Assembly: GCF_023065955.2 (NCBI RefSeq)
Contig: NW_026622997.1
Coordinates: 5,814,001-5,878,000 of the forward strand
Length of the DNA: 64,000 bases
Direction of reading: 5' to 3'
Source: Ursus arctos
Taxonomy: Eukaryota; Chordata; Mammalia; Carnivora; Ursidae
Of the stretch, positions 33,995 through 45,784 are shown in pieces (position 1 is the first letter of the stretch; every line of letters begins with the position of its first letter). Below the pieces are notes generated by a model. The model saw only the letters and a list, made by a program, of their open reading frames with translations. It searched no databases and was not told where the DNA came from. The translations under genes and the position numbers were made by a program.

Positions 33995-35800
33995 GCTCTT
34001 AGCATCCATTCATTCATTCATTCAACATATATTTATTGAGAACACACTATAATAGAAAATATTCAAGGCACTGGAGAGAAATCAGTGAACACACAAAAAT
34101 CCCTGTTCTCATTTAGCTTACATGGCAGTGGAGTCAGGTAAGGGATAGAATATAAACTAAATACAAATCTGTGTGATAAGGAATACGGCCAAAATTAAAG
34201 CAGGAAGGGAGGGTAGGGAGTGCCAAGATGTGGGATGGAGTGGGGTTATAATTCTAAATAGGGCATTCAGGAAGAACTCATTGGGAGGTGGCACTTGAAA
34301 GACATAAACTTGTTTTTAAAGCCATGAGATTATATGAGAGCACCAAAAGAGTGAGTATAGATGAAGAAGTGAAGAAGTCCAAAGACGGAGCCCCTCAGAT
34401 CTCCAGTATCAGGGAAATGGGAAGATAAAGACCCAGTAAAAGAGACTAAGAAAGAATGTCCAGGGGTAGGAAGACCCCAGGAAGCTGTGGTGTTCCAGAA
34501 TCCACATAAAGAAAGTGTTTCAGAAAAAAAAGAACGGTTAACTAGTTTAAGCACTATTAATAGGCGAGTAACACTAAGATGTGAATTGACCATCCGACTG
34601 GCATGGTGAGACTTTTAGACCCGCTTTTATTGAAGGCAAAAGCCTGATGGATGAGAGTTAAAGTTCATGGGAGGAGAGGAATTTGAGACTGAGTATAGGA
34701 AAGTATGGAGAAGTTGTGCTGCGAAGGAGAAAAGTAGGGAGATGGTAATGAGAGGGAATTGAGGTTTTCAACAAAAATTAATGGAAGAAATACTTGCACA
34801 CTTGTGTATGGAGGGGAATCTTTAATAGAGATATCTTTAGTAGAGTTAGGGAAACCATTGGTGTAGGTAGAAAAGGGGAGACCTACTGAAACAATATCCT
34901 TGAGTATGTAAGAAAGTCTGGGATTGGGCATATTATGGACAGTTGGCCCTGGACAGGAGAATAGACAGTCCATCCATTCTATAGCACTGCAAGGGAAGGC
35001 AGAATATACCACAGGCACCGACGCTGGTCAGGGTGTAGATGAGGGAGTGGGTGCTTTAAAAAGTCTCTTCTGAGGTCTTCTATTTTCTCAGTGAAATTAC
35101 TAAGTCATAATTTCAGCCCCAGGAAGGGATAGGGCGGCACAAATTACAAAGCAGATGGTGAATTGTATTTAAATGAATTGTGGTTTTTCTAAGGAAGATG
35201 AAGAGAATTCCTATAACGTGAGAAACAGGGCATTTATACTGGGCAAAAAAAGAGGATGGAAGGCAGGGATGATAAGGAGTAGAGAAAGAAGGAAGGCTCT
35301 TTTTGTTTCTGTGAGGTTGAAAATCACTGGAATCATGGGTTCTGGAGGGAGTCAGGGAGATAGTCCAGTTTGAAGAGCGGGATGCTTGAACTTGAAATTA
35401 TGGATGGATAATAACTATTGATATGACAAGATCTAGAGCGTAATTAGGAGATAAAGTTGAGGACATAATCATTAGGTGAGAAAATTGAGAGAGCAAGGCC
35501 TTAGAGGGATCTTCTATGTGGATGTAGGCATCACAAAGAGTAAGGACAGAAGCAGTGTTGAAGAAAGTGATGATGACTTCTTTTTGCTTGTTGGTTTGCT
35601 TTGTTTTGTTTTTAGGAAAGAGGGAGAAAGGACTAGAATGGAGTGAGAAGCAAAGAGGACATATATCTGCAGTCCCAGTGGTGTTAGAGGTAATGGAAGG
35701 AAAAAAAACCCCACCTCTGAGAGGGTCATGAAGGGACATTGTGGAAGGGATAACCTTCCATGGGAAAAAGGTGAAAAGAGTGTTCAGCATAGCTTTGGAA
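33995..35800 (-). mobile_element. Long L2, antisense, with traces of reverse-transcriptase coding
   Basis: Starts with reversed L2 tail ('cattcattcattcattcaac', 'atatttattgagaacacac', 'aatccctgttctcatttagc'). Further in, the minus frame 34,330-34,593 keeps features of the L2 ORF2 reverse transcriptase: SETLSLCGF, a serine-rich stretch, then RGSVFGLLHFFIYTHSFG, corresponding to the conserved PQGSVLGP block and what follows. Upstream frames (for example 34,665-35,018) continue the ORF in fragments. About 1.8 kb survives, long for L2. Indels break the ORF, so it is inactive. Confidence 0.75.
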
Positions 35801-35824
35801 ATCACTTTTGGAAAACAATATAGT

Positions 35825-36070
35825 TTTTTGTTTTCTTTTACAATTCAATGGTTTTAGTATAGTCACAGAATTGTACAATCATCTCCCCAACAAGAAACCC
35901 TATACTCATCAGTAGCCTTTTCTCCCCCAGCCTCCAGCCCCAGGCAATCTACTTCTATAACTATGGATTTGCCCACTGTGGACATTTCACAGAAATGGAG
36001 TCATACAATATATTGTCTTTGTGACTGGTTTCTTTCTCTTAAGCAATATGTTTTGAACACATTTAAGATC
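35825..36070 (-). mobile_element. Old L1 3' UTR, antisense
   Basis: 'ttttagtatagtcacagaat', 'aagaaaccctatactcatca', 'ctatggatttgcccactgtg', 'gacatttcacagaaatggag' and 'cttaagcaatatgttttgaa' are the reversed L1M 3' UTR in order. Confidence 0.7.
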
Positions 36071-36089
36071 ATCTATTAAATTTAAATAT

Positions 36090-36490
36090 TTTCATACCTT
36101 TTAATACGGCATCTGCGAATTCCCCTCAAACACTCACATAAGTAATACGTGTGGACACACACATTTATTATAACGTTTCTAGCGGCAAAGAATTACTAAC
36201 AGTTAACCATAAAGGGGGGGAATGGATAAATAAATTATGACAGAGACATCCTATGCCTCTGTTAAGGAAAATAAAGGATTGATTAGGATCAAAATTTCAT
36301 ATAAATTAATAATATATATTAGTATATGTATAGAGAAGAAAAAGTAGTTTGGAAGACAAGTACAAGTTTTTGGTAGTGATTACTTTTGGGAGACAAGGTA
36401 ATAAAGAATATGTTTTTCTCCCTTGTATAGTGCTAGAAAGTTTATTTCAATAAAGTACATGTAACTATTTCATGAAGAGAAAAAAAATTA
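36090..36490 (+). mobile_element. Old L1 3' end, sense
   Basis: 'cacacacatttattataacg', 'ggcaaagaattactaacag' and 'gaatggataaataaattatg' are the ORF2/3' UTR junction of L1M, followed by 'gttttctccc'-like UTR and an A-rich end near 36,480-36,497. It abuts the antisense L1 at 35,825-36,070, so the two L1 pieces diverge from this point. Confidence 0.6.
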
Positions 36491-36522
36491 AAAAGCAACA
36501 TGGAAATCAAGAATTACAGGTT

Positions 36523-36715
36523 TTTGGGGTGCCTGGGTGGCTCAGTCATTGAGCCTTTGGCTCAGGGTGTGATCCTGGCGTTCTGGGATCGAGCCCCACA
36601 TGGGGCTCCTCAGCTGGGAGCCTGCTTCTTCCTCTCCCATTCCCCCTGCTTGTGTTCCCTCTCTCACTGGCTGTCTCTATCTCTGTCAAACAATTAAAAA
36701 ATCTTTAAAAAAAAA
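36523..36715 (+). mobile_element. Can-SINE, sense
   Basis: Head 'ggggtgcctgggtggctcag', shortened by about 10 bp after 'gtcattgagcc', then 'gggatcgagcccc', the TC-rich middle and an A tail. The perfect 14-bp target duplication 'aagaattacaggtt' is at 36,509-36,522 and 36,716-36,729. The internal deletion falls between the A and B boxes of the pol III promoter. Confidence 0.97.
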
Positions 36716-36734
36716 AAGAATTACAGGTTGTTTA

Positions 36735-37130
36735 TATCATTTGATTTGATATGCAGGCAACTGATTATAAATGTTGATTCAATAGAAAAATTGATATATG
36801 TATGAATTTTTGTTTAATGTTGTATTATCCTTTATGATGGAGAAAAACTAGACATAGACCAGGTAAGTGAAATATTATTTATGAGATGCAACAACTTGAT
36901 GGAATATCATGCAGCTATTAATTTTTTTTTGTGAAGGCTACAGACTTATGGGGAATTGCTTGAGAGAGCATAAAGGAAAAGATTCAGAAGACTAAATTCT
37001 ACACAATATTCCATGCAATAATTATTGCAACCATAAACACATAAATAGATATAATCAAGGAGTAAAGTGAAATATGAAAAAATATATGTATTTTTTGCAT
37101 GGTGAAGTTATCATCTCTGAAAATAAAGTG
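36735..37130 (+). mobile_element. Old L1 3' region, sense
   Basis: 'ttatgatggagaaaaactag', 'acatagaccaggtaagtgaa', 'aacttgatggaatatcatgc', 'agctattaa' and later 'caataattattgcaacc' fit the L1ME ORF2 end and 3' UTR. Separate from, or a second piece of, the L1 just upstream of the Can-SINE. Confidence 0.5.
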
Positions 37131-37589
37131 TCTATCCATTTTACATTCTCAGCCCTGCTGGATCTAATTGAATATTTATGTTCTCATCTCAACTCATTAT
37201 AACTCGGACCCAGTTAACTTACGCCATACATGCTCCTCTGGGGATTTATAACATCTTTTAAAACTGAAAAGAATTAGTGATCCCTTCCTCCCCACCTATC
37301 ATATGCAATTCAAAACAATTTAAATACTAAAGCATAAAGTAAGCATAAGAAAGTCTAAGTTCTAACATTTCCCAGCCTAGCACCTTGGATATTTTCTTCT
37401 AAACTGTCAAGTTATTTTGTAAAATACGGTTGCTTTCACTTTGCTGGTCCCCTTGACTCATGATTAGGCTGTGATAGCCTCTATGCAACGTCTTCACTCA
37501 GTAAATCATAATTGTTCTAGGAAACCACACTTGAAACTTGGAAGCATTTTCTCTATTGTCTTTTCTTTATTCCATATATCCAAATAAAT
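37131..37589. other. No recognised feature
   Basis: AT-rich stretch between L1 and L2. Nothing recognised. Confidence 0.45.
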
Positions 37590-38100
37590 AAATCAGCTCA
37601 TTCTTCTCCTAAAACATCTCCTGGTGTTTGCCTTTTCTTTATTCACATGGACACCACCCTCGCCTGTGCTTCCCTCATCTCTGCCTTAGGTGGGGGAGGT
37701 AAGCCTTCTCACTCTCTTCTCTATCTTCCACCTCTTTTTGGCTCCAATTCAACCTGCCTTCTCCAAATGATGCCTTTAGAGTCTTATTTGTTGTTCAAGA
37801 GCTTCCAGTGGCTTTCCAATAGCCTATTTCCCAACTCCAAAGTCCTAGCCTCCCAGTTTAGGTTACCGTTAAAGAAGAACCAGTTCATTTATTCAAGTTC
37901 ACCTTTCCTGCTCTTCATCATAAGTCCCTGTCCCAGGGAGTCTCCTTATGACCTGCCTCTGAGCTTTGCTCAACACTGCTTCATTACCTAGCATGACTTC
38001 TTGCTTTTGCATGTCCTGCCCTTGCCCTCCATTACTCCTTTAGCCTCTATTTCTACCTCTCTTCTCTAACTTAGTACACAGAATACCTATTTTCAGGTCA
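37590..38100 (+). mobile_element. L2 ORF2 3' portion, sense
   Basis: The plus frame 37,647-37,991 contains ESYLLFKSFQWLSNSLFPNS then KVLASQF, which fits the L2 ORF2 C-terminal block of the form 'PLLKTLQWLPISLR..KVL', and continues SPFLLFIISPCPRESPYDL. Nucleotide order ('gttcaagagcttccagtggc', 'ttccaatagcc') agrees. A pseudogenic fragment, no L2 tail visible here. Confidence 0.65.
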
Positions 38101-38989
38101 CATATTATGGTAGTACATTCATTCATTTCTTCAGCAAATGTTTATAAAGCATGTCTTCTGTAGAAGAAAGATTTTTCTAAGGACTTGGATAGTTTTGTTT
38201 TATGTGGTCCTCCAATTGTTTAGTATCTACATCTCGCTCTTTAACTGGTCTATATATTCTTATAATACATGCAAATTAGTATTACTTGTTGAATAAGAAG
38301 AAGAGAATAAAATCCAAGAGGAAAGCCATTGCATATGAAAGATCAAAAAAGAGATACAAATCAAAAGTATTCTTGGGCATAAGACTGTCAACAAAAATAA
38401 ATCACTTTCTTCAGTGTATTTTCTCAGTTGCTTCTAACGTAGCCTGGCGCCACTGATAATAAAAGTAATCAGATTTTTTTTTAAGGTGGGGAGGGGAAAA
38501 CTTTATCCAAATCTTAATGTTAAATTTCCACAGATCATTTCATTTTATGATATTTCGGCACTGGGATATTCTCAATTGACTAAGCAAATAGTGAATGGGA
38601 ACTTGCCAATATATAGTCAGCAAATATTCAGCAAATATTCTGCAATCAATGCTGATTAACTACCATGAAAGGATATCACATTTAGTCAGGAATCTGAGGG
38701 TGGTGGCTTTAATTGTCTTGGCTTTACCCTCTTTCTTTCCCCCCCTTTTTTAAATTTCAAAATGCCAACTGTAATTATATAATATAAAATAATTACCTCA
38801 GGTGTTGTAGGGAGAATCGACACGTTCTTTTCCTGTGGTAAGCCACGTTGGAACAGCTGTCTTTATGCAACAACAAAATGTGCATTTTTTTTAAAATATG
38901 AGAAGTCTCAGGGAAAAAAATTAGTCCCCTATCTGGTTGTTGACCCAGTTTCATTTTGTTGCTTTTTTTGGTGTCTCTTTGCATTTACT
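38101..38989. other. No strongly supported feature
   Basis: A possible reversed L2 tail scrap ('attcattcatttcttcagca') lies near 38,120. A tandem 'cagcaaatattc' pair occurs near 38,618-38,641. The rest is unassigned. Confidence 0.4.
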
Positions 38990-39490
38990 TCATTTTTCCT
39001 AATCCTCATATTGCATAACTACATATATACTTGTGTTTATTTCTTTAAAAATTGTTTTCCTATTCATGAAAGGAATTGTGGTTTTAGTATAAGATGTAGT
39101 CAATGTATAAAATGTAAAGAAAGAAATGAAAATTACCCATAACTCTATTACCTTATAACAATTTTTCTAGACTTGAATAATATTACATAATATCAACTAT
39201 ATCATGTCACACATTTATCGTAATAAGGATTTTCCATGGTCTTAAATATTACTTAAAAAGCATTATTTTTAGCTATGGTATAGTGTTTTATAGTATATAA
39301 AGTTTAGCCATTCTTTTTGTTGGCCATCTACATGGTTTCTGATATTTAGCTATTGAAATGTTTATGATGGTCTTTTTTGAAAATAAAGTCTTGGTCATAT
39401 TTTTTGGTTATTCTTTAGGAAAAATTCTTAGAAGTGAAATTCCTAGAAGATTCTAGATACATCTTGAAAATTTGCTTTCCAGAAATTCAT
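38990..39490 (-). mobile_element. Old L1 3' region, antisense
   Basis: 'gtttagccattctttttgtt', 'atggtttctgatatttagct', 'attctttaggaaaaattctt', 'agaagtgaaattcctagaag' and 'aaaatttgctttccagaa' are the reversed L1M ORF2 end and UTR ('cctagaagtggaattactgg...aaattgctttccagaa'). Confidence 0.65.
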
Positions 39491-39599
39491 ACTTAAGTAT
39501 TCCCTGTAGGTATTTCTGTAAGAGTTCTAGGATGATGTATTTTTCACTATGCTATATTCCTTCCCAGTATAAGGTAAATAATTATGAAATTCCATAGTT

Positions 39600-40440
39600 A
39601 TTTCTTTCATATGCTCTCATTTGCTCCTATGGCTACAGCTACTTCTTCTGGCAGATATACCCAGGTCCACACCTTCTGCTACCAACTAAATCTTTTCTCT
39701 GTTTCTTCCTTTTGCCTTCCCTACTCCAGCCATTGGAGCTTCCATCCACCTGGTTTTCCTAAGCAGGAACTTCAGAATCATCCTTGAGAACTATCCTTCC
39801 TTCATCTACATTGGGTTACTCTACCCCCAAAGTGTCTTTGGCATCACAGTCTTTCCACTGCCATTTCCATAGTCTAGCTTGTCTGGACTCCCACGTTCCT
39901 AACTTGCTTTTCCACCACCAATCTGCCTGCCTCCGAACTTTCCTTTTTAGACTCCCCCAAATTTATTTGAAAAAATAGATACAATTATGAAATTCTCCCG
40001 CTTTATATTCATTGTAAATATAAATTTTCCTAGAGAATTATGATGGGGTTCTTTACTATGGCACAGAAGTCGTATCACACTTCCCATGAAGTGATGTCCC
40101 AGTTTACCAATGTACAGTTATTTCCACCCATTCCTCATGCCCATGTCACAAAAACCACAGACTGTATCTCTTCCATGACCTCTCCCTTTGTTCATTCCTT
40201 TTCCCTTGACTGAATTCCCTTTCCTTAGAAACTCATTTTCAATTCTCAGTTCATATGTCACTACTTTCTACAGCTGATCTCTTTAGAGCACAAAAATTCT
40301 TAACTAAATTTCCATTTTGCTGTAGTAGCCGCCATATTATATTATATCTACTTGTTGATGTGGTATTGAGCTCTTTGAAGTCAATATTTGTGAATAGATC
40401 ATCTTTATGTCCCTTGTACCAATCAAAAGATAGTGACACC
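39600..40440 (+). mobile_element. L2, sense, two linked pieces
   Basis: 'cttcagaatcatccttgaga', 'ctatccttccttcatctaca', 'ctttccactgccatttccat' and 'agcttgtctggactcccacg' parallel L2 ORF2 text ('ttggagtcatccttgactcc...cactgctaccacc...tcttgcctggattactgc'). From 40,075 more L2 3' text ('tcagttcatatgtcac', 'ttgagctctttgaag') carries on towards the tail. Diverged. Confidence 0.55.
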
Positions 40441-41883
40441 CAGTTTTTCAGCATGCAATACGAGCTTCAACATATTGTTGTGTTGTTCTATATACTTGTG
40501 TGTTGCTTTCGGTCTACACAGTGTTTTCTTTGCTGGTTCAGTACGTGACAATTTGTATTGGGTTTTCTGTGCATTCACTGGTCATATTTTAAAGCTATCC
40601 ATAAAATTTAATCTGTAGCAGAATGTTTACGTTGCCTTAAGAATCATATCAATCCCATTTCTGATCCATTGCTTAGATGTAAAACATTTGAACATTCTGT
40701 TCAAAGGATCCAAGAATTGAAAAAAACTAAGGTGGGTTATTTTTCATAGTCAATTGGTTGCTTATTTTGCTTCATCCTTAAAAATGGTCAACACCTACAA
40801 ACCAGCAATTAAGCCATGGGTCCTTTGGAGGAACTGGAACTATCAAGAGGTAGCAAAAGATAGTGACTTCTTGGGTAGTAATAAAGATTACAAATAGACC
40901 CATTGAATGGTTTTCATTATAGTGGTAGGGTATGATGTGGTCTTTGGAGTAAGATCATTCCATGGTAAATTTTAAACTGTCATCCATACATTGTTTGGTT
41001 GTGGTTGTTGCAATTGAACTTGTTTTTCAAATGCTGACTATAACAGTTTTTCTTTTCTTCTCTTTTTGATCATAACCATAAATGTTCTAGAATGGATATG
41101 CTAATATGAAAGCTTTAATGGGTTCTGCAACCAGAAAACCAATTTAAAATATTTCCTTTGGTCAGAATTTTCTTCCCCTTTACTTGCAATGAGGTTTCAG
41201 ATTTCAGCATGGGGCTTAATGTGCAGACAGGAAAGGGTTTTTTATCAGCTCTAATTCTGATGAACAAATCAATGACTTCCTGGATACTAGTATCGCTTTT
41301 TAGATTAATACTCTAAATGTACGAACCTGTCTTATCAGATAACTTACACAAACATTGAGTCTGTGCATTAATTGCTATTGAGGGTTAATGTTATTTATAA
41401 AATGAAATCAATATGAACTCTATTGCTCATTAACTGAGATGTTCTGGGCTCAATTCTGTTTTATTTTTCAATTAAGTTCTATTACTTTTCCTTATTGGCC
41501 CTTGAAAAATAGCTGTGGAAACAAACTTAATCGTTCTGAAAATGTCAGAGTCAACAAAATGCATTAATGGAAAGCCCTATATATTTGAACATAAAAAAGA
41601 ATCCAGTGTTCAATCATTGGAAATTACAGATAATTTATATAACTATCCTTTATTCTGCATTCTTTTTTAAAGTGAGTGACTTTCTCTCAGTTGTTCATTT
41701 CATTTTTTGAATAAAATCAAAAGCCTCATGGTGCTTTTGTTATTGCTGGTAAATGTGGGACCACCAGAAAGGCAAACACTATAAGGCGGGGTAAGGTACA
41801 CTTCCAGAAAGACCTCACTACCTGCAATCTGCTGTTTAGTGGGTCTACTCTAGGTCCAGCCTTGGTCCCTCTCCTTCAGGCTC
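40441..41883. other. No recognised feature
   Basis: About 1.4 kb of AT-rich, single-copy-looking DNA. No repeat, RNA gene or plausible open frame seen. A place where conserved non-coding elements could hide, but I have no direct sign of one. Confidence 0.45.
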
Positions 41884-42362
41884 TGTAGTTAGCTGAGTAA
41901 TGGTCTCCAAAGATGTTCACATTCTAATCCCTAGAACCTGGATGGATCTTGTCACTTTTCCTTGCAAATCATCTTACACCACAGGCAGGTGTGATTAAGT
42001 TAAGGATTTTTGAGATGGGAAGATTATCCTGGATTATCCAAGTGGCCTTTCAATGTAATCACGGGTGTCCTTATAAGAGAGAAGCAGGAGGGTCAGATAG
42101 AGAAGATGTGACAGCGAAACAGACCAAAATAGAGGTTGGGGCATCCAAGGAATGTGGGAAGCTTCTAAGTGCTGGAAAAGGCAAGTAAATGAATTCTCCC
42201 CAAGAGCCTTCAGAAGGAGCCGGCAAGGGCAATGCTGATTTTGACCCAGTGAAACCCATTTTGGATTTTGGACTTCCAGAACTATTAGATAATAAATGTG
42301 GACTGTTTTTAAGCCATCAAGCTTGTAATACTTACAGCAGCAACAGAAAACCAATACAGAGC
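41884..42362 (+). mobile_element. MLT1-type LTR (ERVL-MaLR), sense
   Basis: 'tgtagttagctgagtaatgg', 'tctccaaagatgttcacatt', 'taatccctagaacctggatg', 'gggtgtccttataagagaga', 'ggacttccagaactattaga' and 'tttttaagccatcaagcttg' reproduce the MLT1 order from 5' to 3'. About full LTR length. No internal region adjoins, so it is a solo LTR. Confidence 0.8.
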
Positions 42363-43130
42363 CAGGAGGGCTCCAGACGTACTGTGTCTCTGAGTTGACA
42401 CTAGAGCTGGTCAATGAAGGAGCCCTTCCTGGACATTACGGTGCTGCCCATCCGGTGTCTTTAAAGAAATAATTTACCTGAGAAGGGTGAGAAATTTACC
42501 TCTAAGGGCACTTTTAATAACCTTACAGCTTCTGAAACACATGGGTGAAAGCACTATTCCAGGTCTGCACCAGCTGAACATGGCAAAAATTGCCTTTTCT
42601 TAGGGTCTTCCTCAAAAGCCGTCCACTGATAGTAGGTAAGTGATAATTTTAGAATTAGGTTTACCTGGTCTCTAACTAGGTTTGCTTGGTCTCTTCCAGA
42701 AAAATGTTTGATCTTTAGGATTCTAGGTAAGTGGAAATGATGAGATGTGTATTTTCTATTTTTTTTTTTTACTCACCATTTTAGTTTTTCTTAGGCTAGT
42801 AAGTTTTGTTTTCTCTAGAAACGAATAAAGCTTGCTTCTTTGAGGGAGAGGAACGCCTATTCCCCATACAGCAATCATACTGTGAAGCAGAGAAATCACA
42901 TCTATTGCAATGCTTCTATTTATACATTAAAGCCCCTTGACTGAAAAGTCCTCAGGGAGAGAACTTTCTGGACCACTTTATCAAAAAGACAATCAAAATA
43001 TAGCAAGATTTAGCCCTCACAATATGGATAAAATGGTGGCCAATGCCATTTTCAATTCATGTCCCTTTGAGCCACATCTTTTGGTTTTCTTTAGGAGAAA
43101 GATAAATGTCATTAAGAGGAACTGTGTCAC

Positions 43131-43131
<1 letters not shown>
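42363..43131. other. No recognised feature
   Basis: A T-rich tract (42,759-42,771) is the only low-complexity stretch. The 99-codon frame 42,937-43,236 ends in an asparagine run produced by the AAC microsatellite and is not a gene. Confidence 0.45.
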
Positions 43132-43163
<32 letters not shown>

Positions 43164-43164
43164 C
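43132..43164. repeat. (AAC)n microsatellite
   Basis: Eleven AAC units directly upstream of an MIR. Likely variable in length. Confidence 0.95.
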
Positions 43165-43310
43165 CCAAAATGTGGGTTTTGGAATCAACCTCCAATCTCA
43201 GCCAAACCATCTACCTTTAACACTACCATATACTGAGCCTCAGTTTCCTCAGCTGCAAGGGGATAATATTCCCAACAGTGGTCATGTTAACATATTAAAT
43301 AGATGTAACT
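43165..43310 (+). mobile_element. MIR, sense
   Basis: 'gtgggttttggaatcaacct', 'ccaatctcagccaaaccatc', 'actgagcctcagtttcctca' and 'gctgcaaggggataatattc' match MIR from head to tail with the 'gagcctcagtttcctcatct' core nearly intact. Confidence 0.7.
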
Positions 43311-43529
43311 GCTTGATCCCTGAGTTCCAACCTTGGCTGTGTCATGACCTAGGAGTCTAAGTTTGGAGTAATTTCTAAGTTCCTTTTTATGGAACTCAAG
43401 TAATAGGAACGAAAAAATGGCCGTGATTATTACTATTTTGGTAAGCTATAGATTCATTCAAAGATCTGAAAAAAAATTTAAAGCTTAATCCCTCGATCTC
43501 CAGAAAATAGCTCACAGCAGTGTTTGTTG

Positions 43530-43725
43530 GTTGTGTGGCAGGTATTGTAATAAACCTTTTCTAATTTTCTACAACGGTGATAGGTTGGTTCTTTTATTTA
43601 CCCATTCTGTAGATCTAAAAGGGAATGTTAAGGGATTTGTCCAAAGTTGTATGCCTAGTTGGTGGTACAGCCAAGGATCCAATATGGCAGACAGCCTCTT
43701 GCATGCAAGCTCCTAACCACCTCTC
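43530..43725 (-). mobile_element. MIR, antisense
   Basis: 'ggcaggtattgtaataaacc', 'tttacccattctgtagatct', 'gggatttgtccaaagttgta' and 'gctcctaaccacctctct' fit MIR in reverse, including the 'ttgcccaaggtca' region. Confidence 0.6.
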
Positions 43726-44579
43726 TAAACATATGCAACAGTGGCTGGTGTTAGTTTTACAAACATGAAATGAATTGGCACAAGTAAAGCACTACTTAAT
43801 GATGTATGCCTCCCTAACCAAACCTTCCCGGCAGCCTGGCTTCACCTCCTCACCTGAGAGTACACATAACCATAATCATCAATAAATTGTGCGCCATTTC
43901 TAAAACGAACCCTTGCTATTTTTTTTTTCAAGTCAATCTAAGAAAGAAAATGGAAGGAGAGGGTGGCACAGTTCTTCAGTTACTGCTGCATTCAAACTGC
44001 CCCCCACCACTACCTTTTTTATAAAACAAGACAATTTGATGACTTTTGCTTCTGTGGTTATTTGGGGTGAAGGAATTGTATAAAAGGTGTATAATTCTGA
44101 AAAGGGCAAGGTCACAGCACCAAAATCTCTTAACATGCCATCTTCTGTTTGAACGTGGCTGGCTTAGTGGAGAGCATATCTGATGCCTACCAGTGCACCT
44201 GTCCTTAGTAGATGTCAATTTGCTTTTTGTGTAATAGCCCCTAGAAACAAGCATCCACTTTCCAAATATCTAAAGCGTCGGGAAATATCTGTATACATCC
44301 TTTCCAGGCACTAACATTCGGTTACCTGAAATTCCCACAGACTAAATGTGGGAACGGCAGCATGCTGCTCAGAGTGTAGATTCTTGGTAAATTTAAACAC
44401 TAACACTAGGTGAGCAATAACAATATATTGAATATAGATACTTGCAAAATCAGTTGTTCTGACTGGCTTTTTCAGGACTGGATTTTGTATTTTCGTATAT
44501 AGTTTTACTGTGTTTTTTTTTTTTAGTATGAAAATAACTTTATAAGCTTCATTGAGTTCATTAATGTATGATTAATAGT
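43726..44579. other. No recognised feature
   Basis: Frames on the minus strand (43,933-44,136; 43,976-44,254) overlap one another and have no recognised domain. A T-tract sits near 44,513-44,524. Unassigned otherwise. Confidence 0.45.
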
Positions 44580-44825
44580 TGTTGCCATTTATTGGTTGCT
44601 TACTGCGTCCCAAGCGGTATATTGGATGCTTTATCCATGTCATCTCATTTAATCTTCTAAATGTTCCATGACATCAATGTTATTTCTGTTATATGGATTG
44701 GAAAACTGAGGGTCAGATCACATTAAAATTAAAAATTACACAATTTGTGAATAACAGATGTAGGATGTGAACCTATGTCTGTTTAAATTACAAAGCTATG
44801 CTAGTCCCACTCTTACAGTGCCTCT
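44580..44825 (-). mobile_element. MIR, antisense
   Basis: 'tattggttgcttactgcgtc', 'catgtcatctcatttaatct', 'ggattggaaaactgagggtc' and 'gtaggatgtgaacctatgtc' preserve the reversed MIR order over about 240 bp, close to full length. Confidence 0.65.
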
Positions 44826-45771
44826 TATAAATGAGTCATTTTGTTCTTTGAAATACTGAGGGTTGGAATTTTTGTGGAGCCTAAAGCAATAGTTTCCTTA
44901 GCTTGCTCTTTCTTTGGAATGTCAATGTGGTCACATAATTGATTGGATTTTTCTTCTAGATCTACTGATCTCCAGAAACATAAGAATTTAAAATGTATAC
45001 AAGTATCCGGAGAGATCTGATCACTCTTTCTTCCTACTACAAGGAGCATAAGACCTGACCTTTAACAACATGTGCAGTGGACTCAGGACCAGTTTTCAGA
45101 GTCTCATCTGGAAGATTTTCTATAGGAAACAGATGGGAGGGATGAATGAGAACTGAGTCAGCCTTCTAGGGGCTGAATCTTTGGTTATAACTCATTAAGC
45201 CATCCGCTTAAATGAAGAGGTTATAGCCCAGATAGAGTAAAAGTGTCCCGCTCTGATCCAGTGGCTGATGTGTTCTCCATTAGACAACTGCTGTGTTTAG
45301 TAGAGCCCTAGGAATAAAACCCTTCCAATTTACCATTTAATATGGTAAAATAGAAGTGAGGGACCATCTTGCACAGACCCTATTCCTAAGATTATGTTTC
45401 ATTCATTTATTATCTAGATTTTTGTCATAGTCTAATTTTTTTTCATGCAGATATGATGGTATCTAGCACTTATCAAGGTTGTATCTTAAGGCATGAATGA
45501 GAAGCAGACGTCTTGCTGATATTTACAATTCTAGAAATTATTTTCCACGAAATTGTAGCTACCCTAAAAATTGATTAAACTGAAACTTTAAAAGAATATT
45601 GCATACAAATCATTCTGATCAGATGCTTCCTTGTATAGTTCATCTATTTTTATATAAAAACCAAGTGACAACAAACATTATCTTCGAGTTACTTCTATTA
45701 TTAGAAATTTAACACAATGTTGTGTTTCCAGATATGGCCTTTCTCTAATATAATAATTAAATAAAATATTT
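44826..45771. other. No recognised feature
   Basis: AT-rich, single-copy-looking DNA. Nothing recognised. Confidence 0.45.
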
Positions 45772-45784
45772 AAACTGTATTTAA

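Noticed and set aside
34330..34593. Open frame with similarity to reverse transcriptase as a host gene
   Set aside because: It matches the L2 ORF2 pattern and lies inside an antisense L2 with broken flanking frames.
42937..43236. Protein with a poly-asparagine tract
   Set aside because: The tract is the AAC microsatellite read in one frame, next to an MIR.
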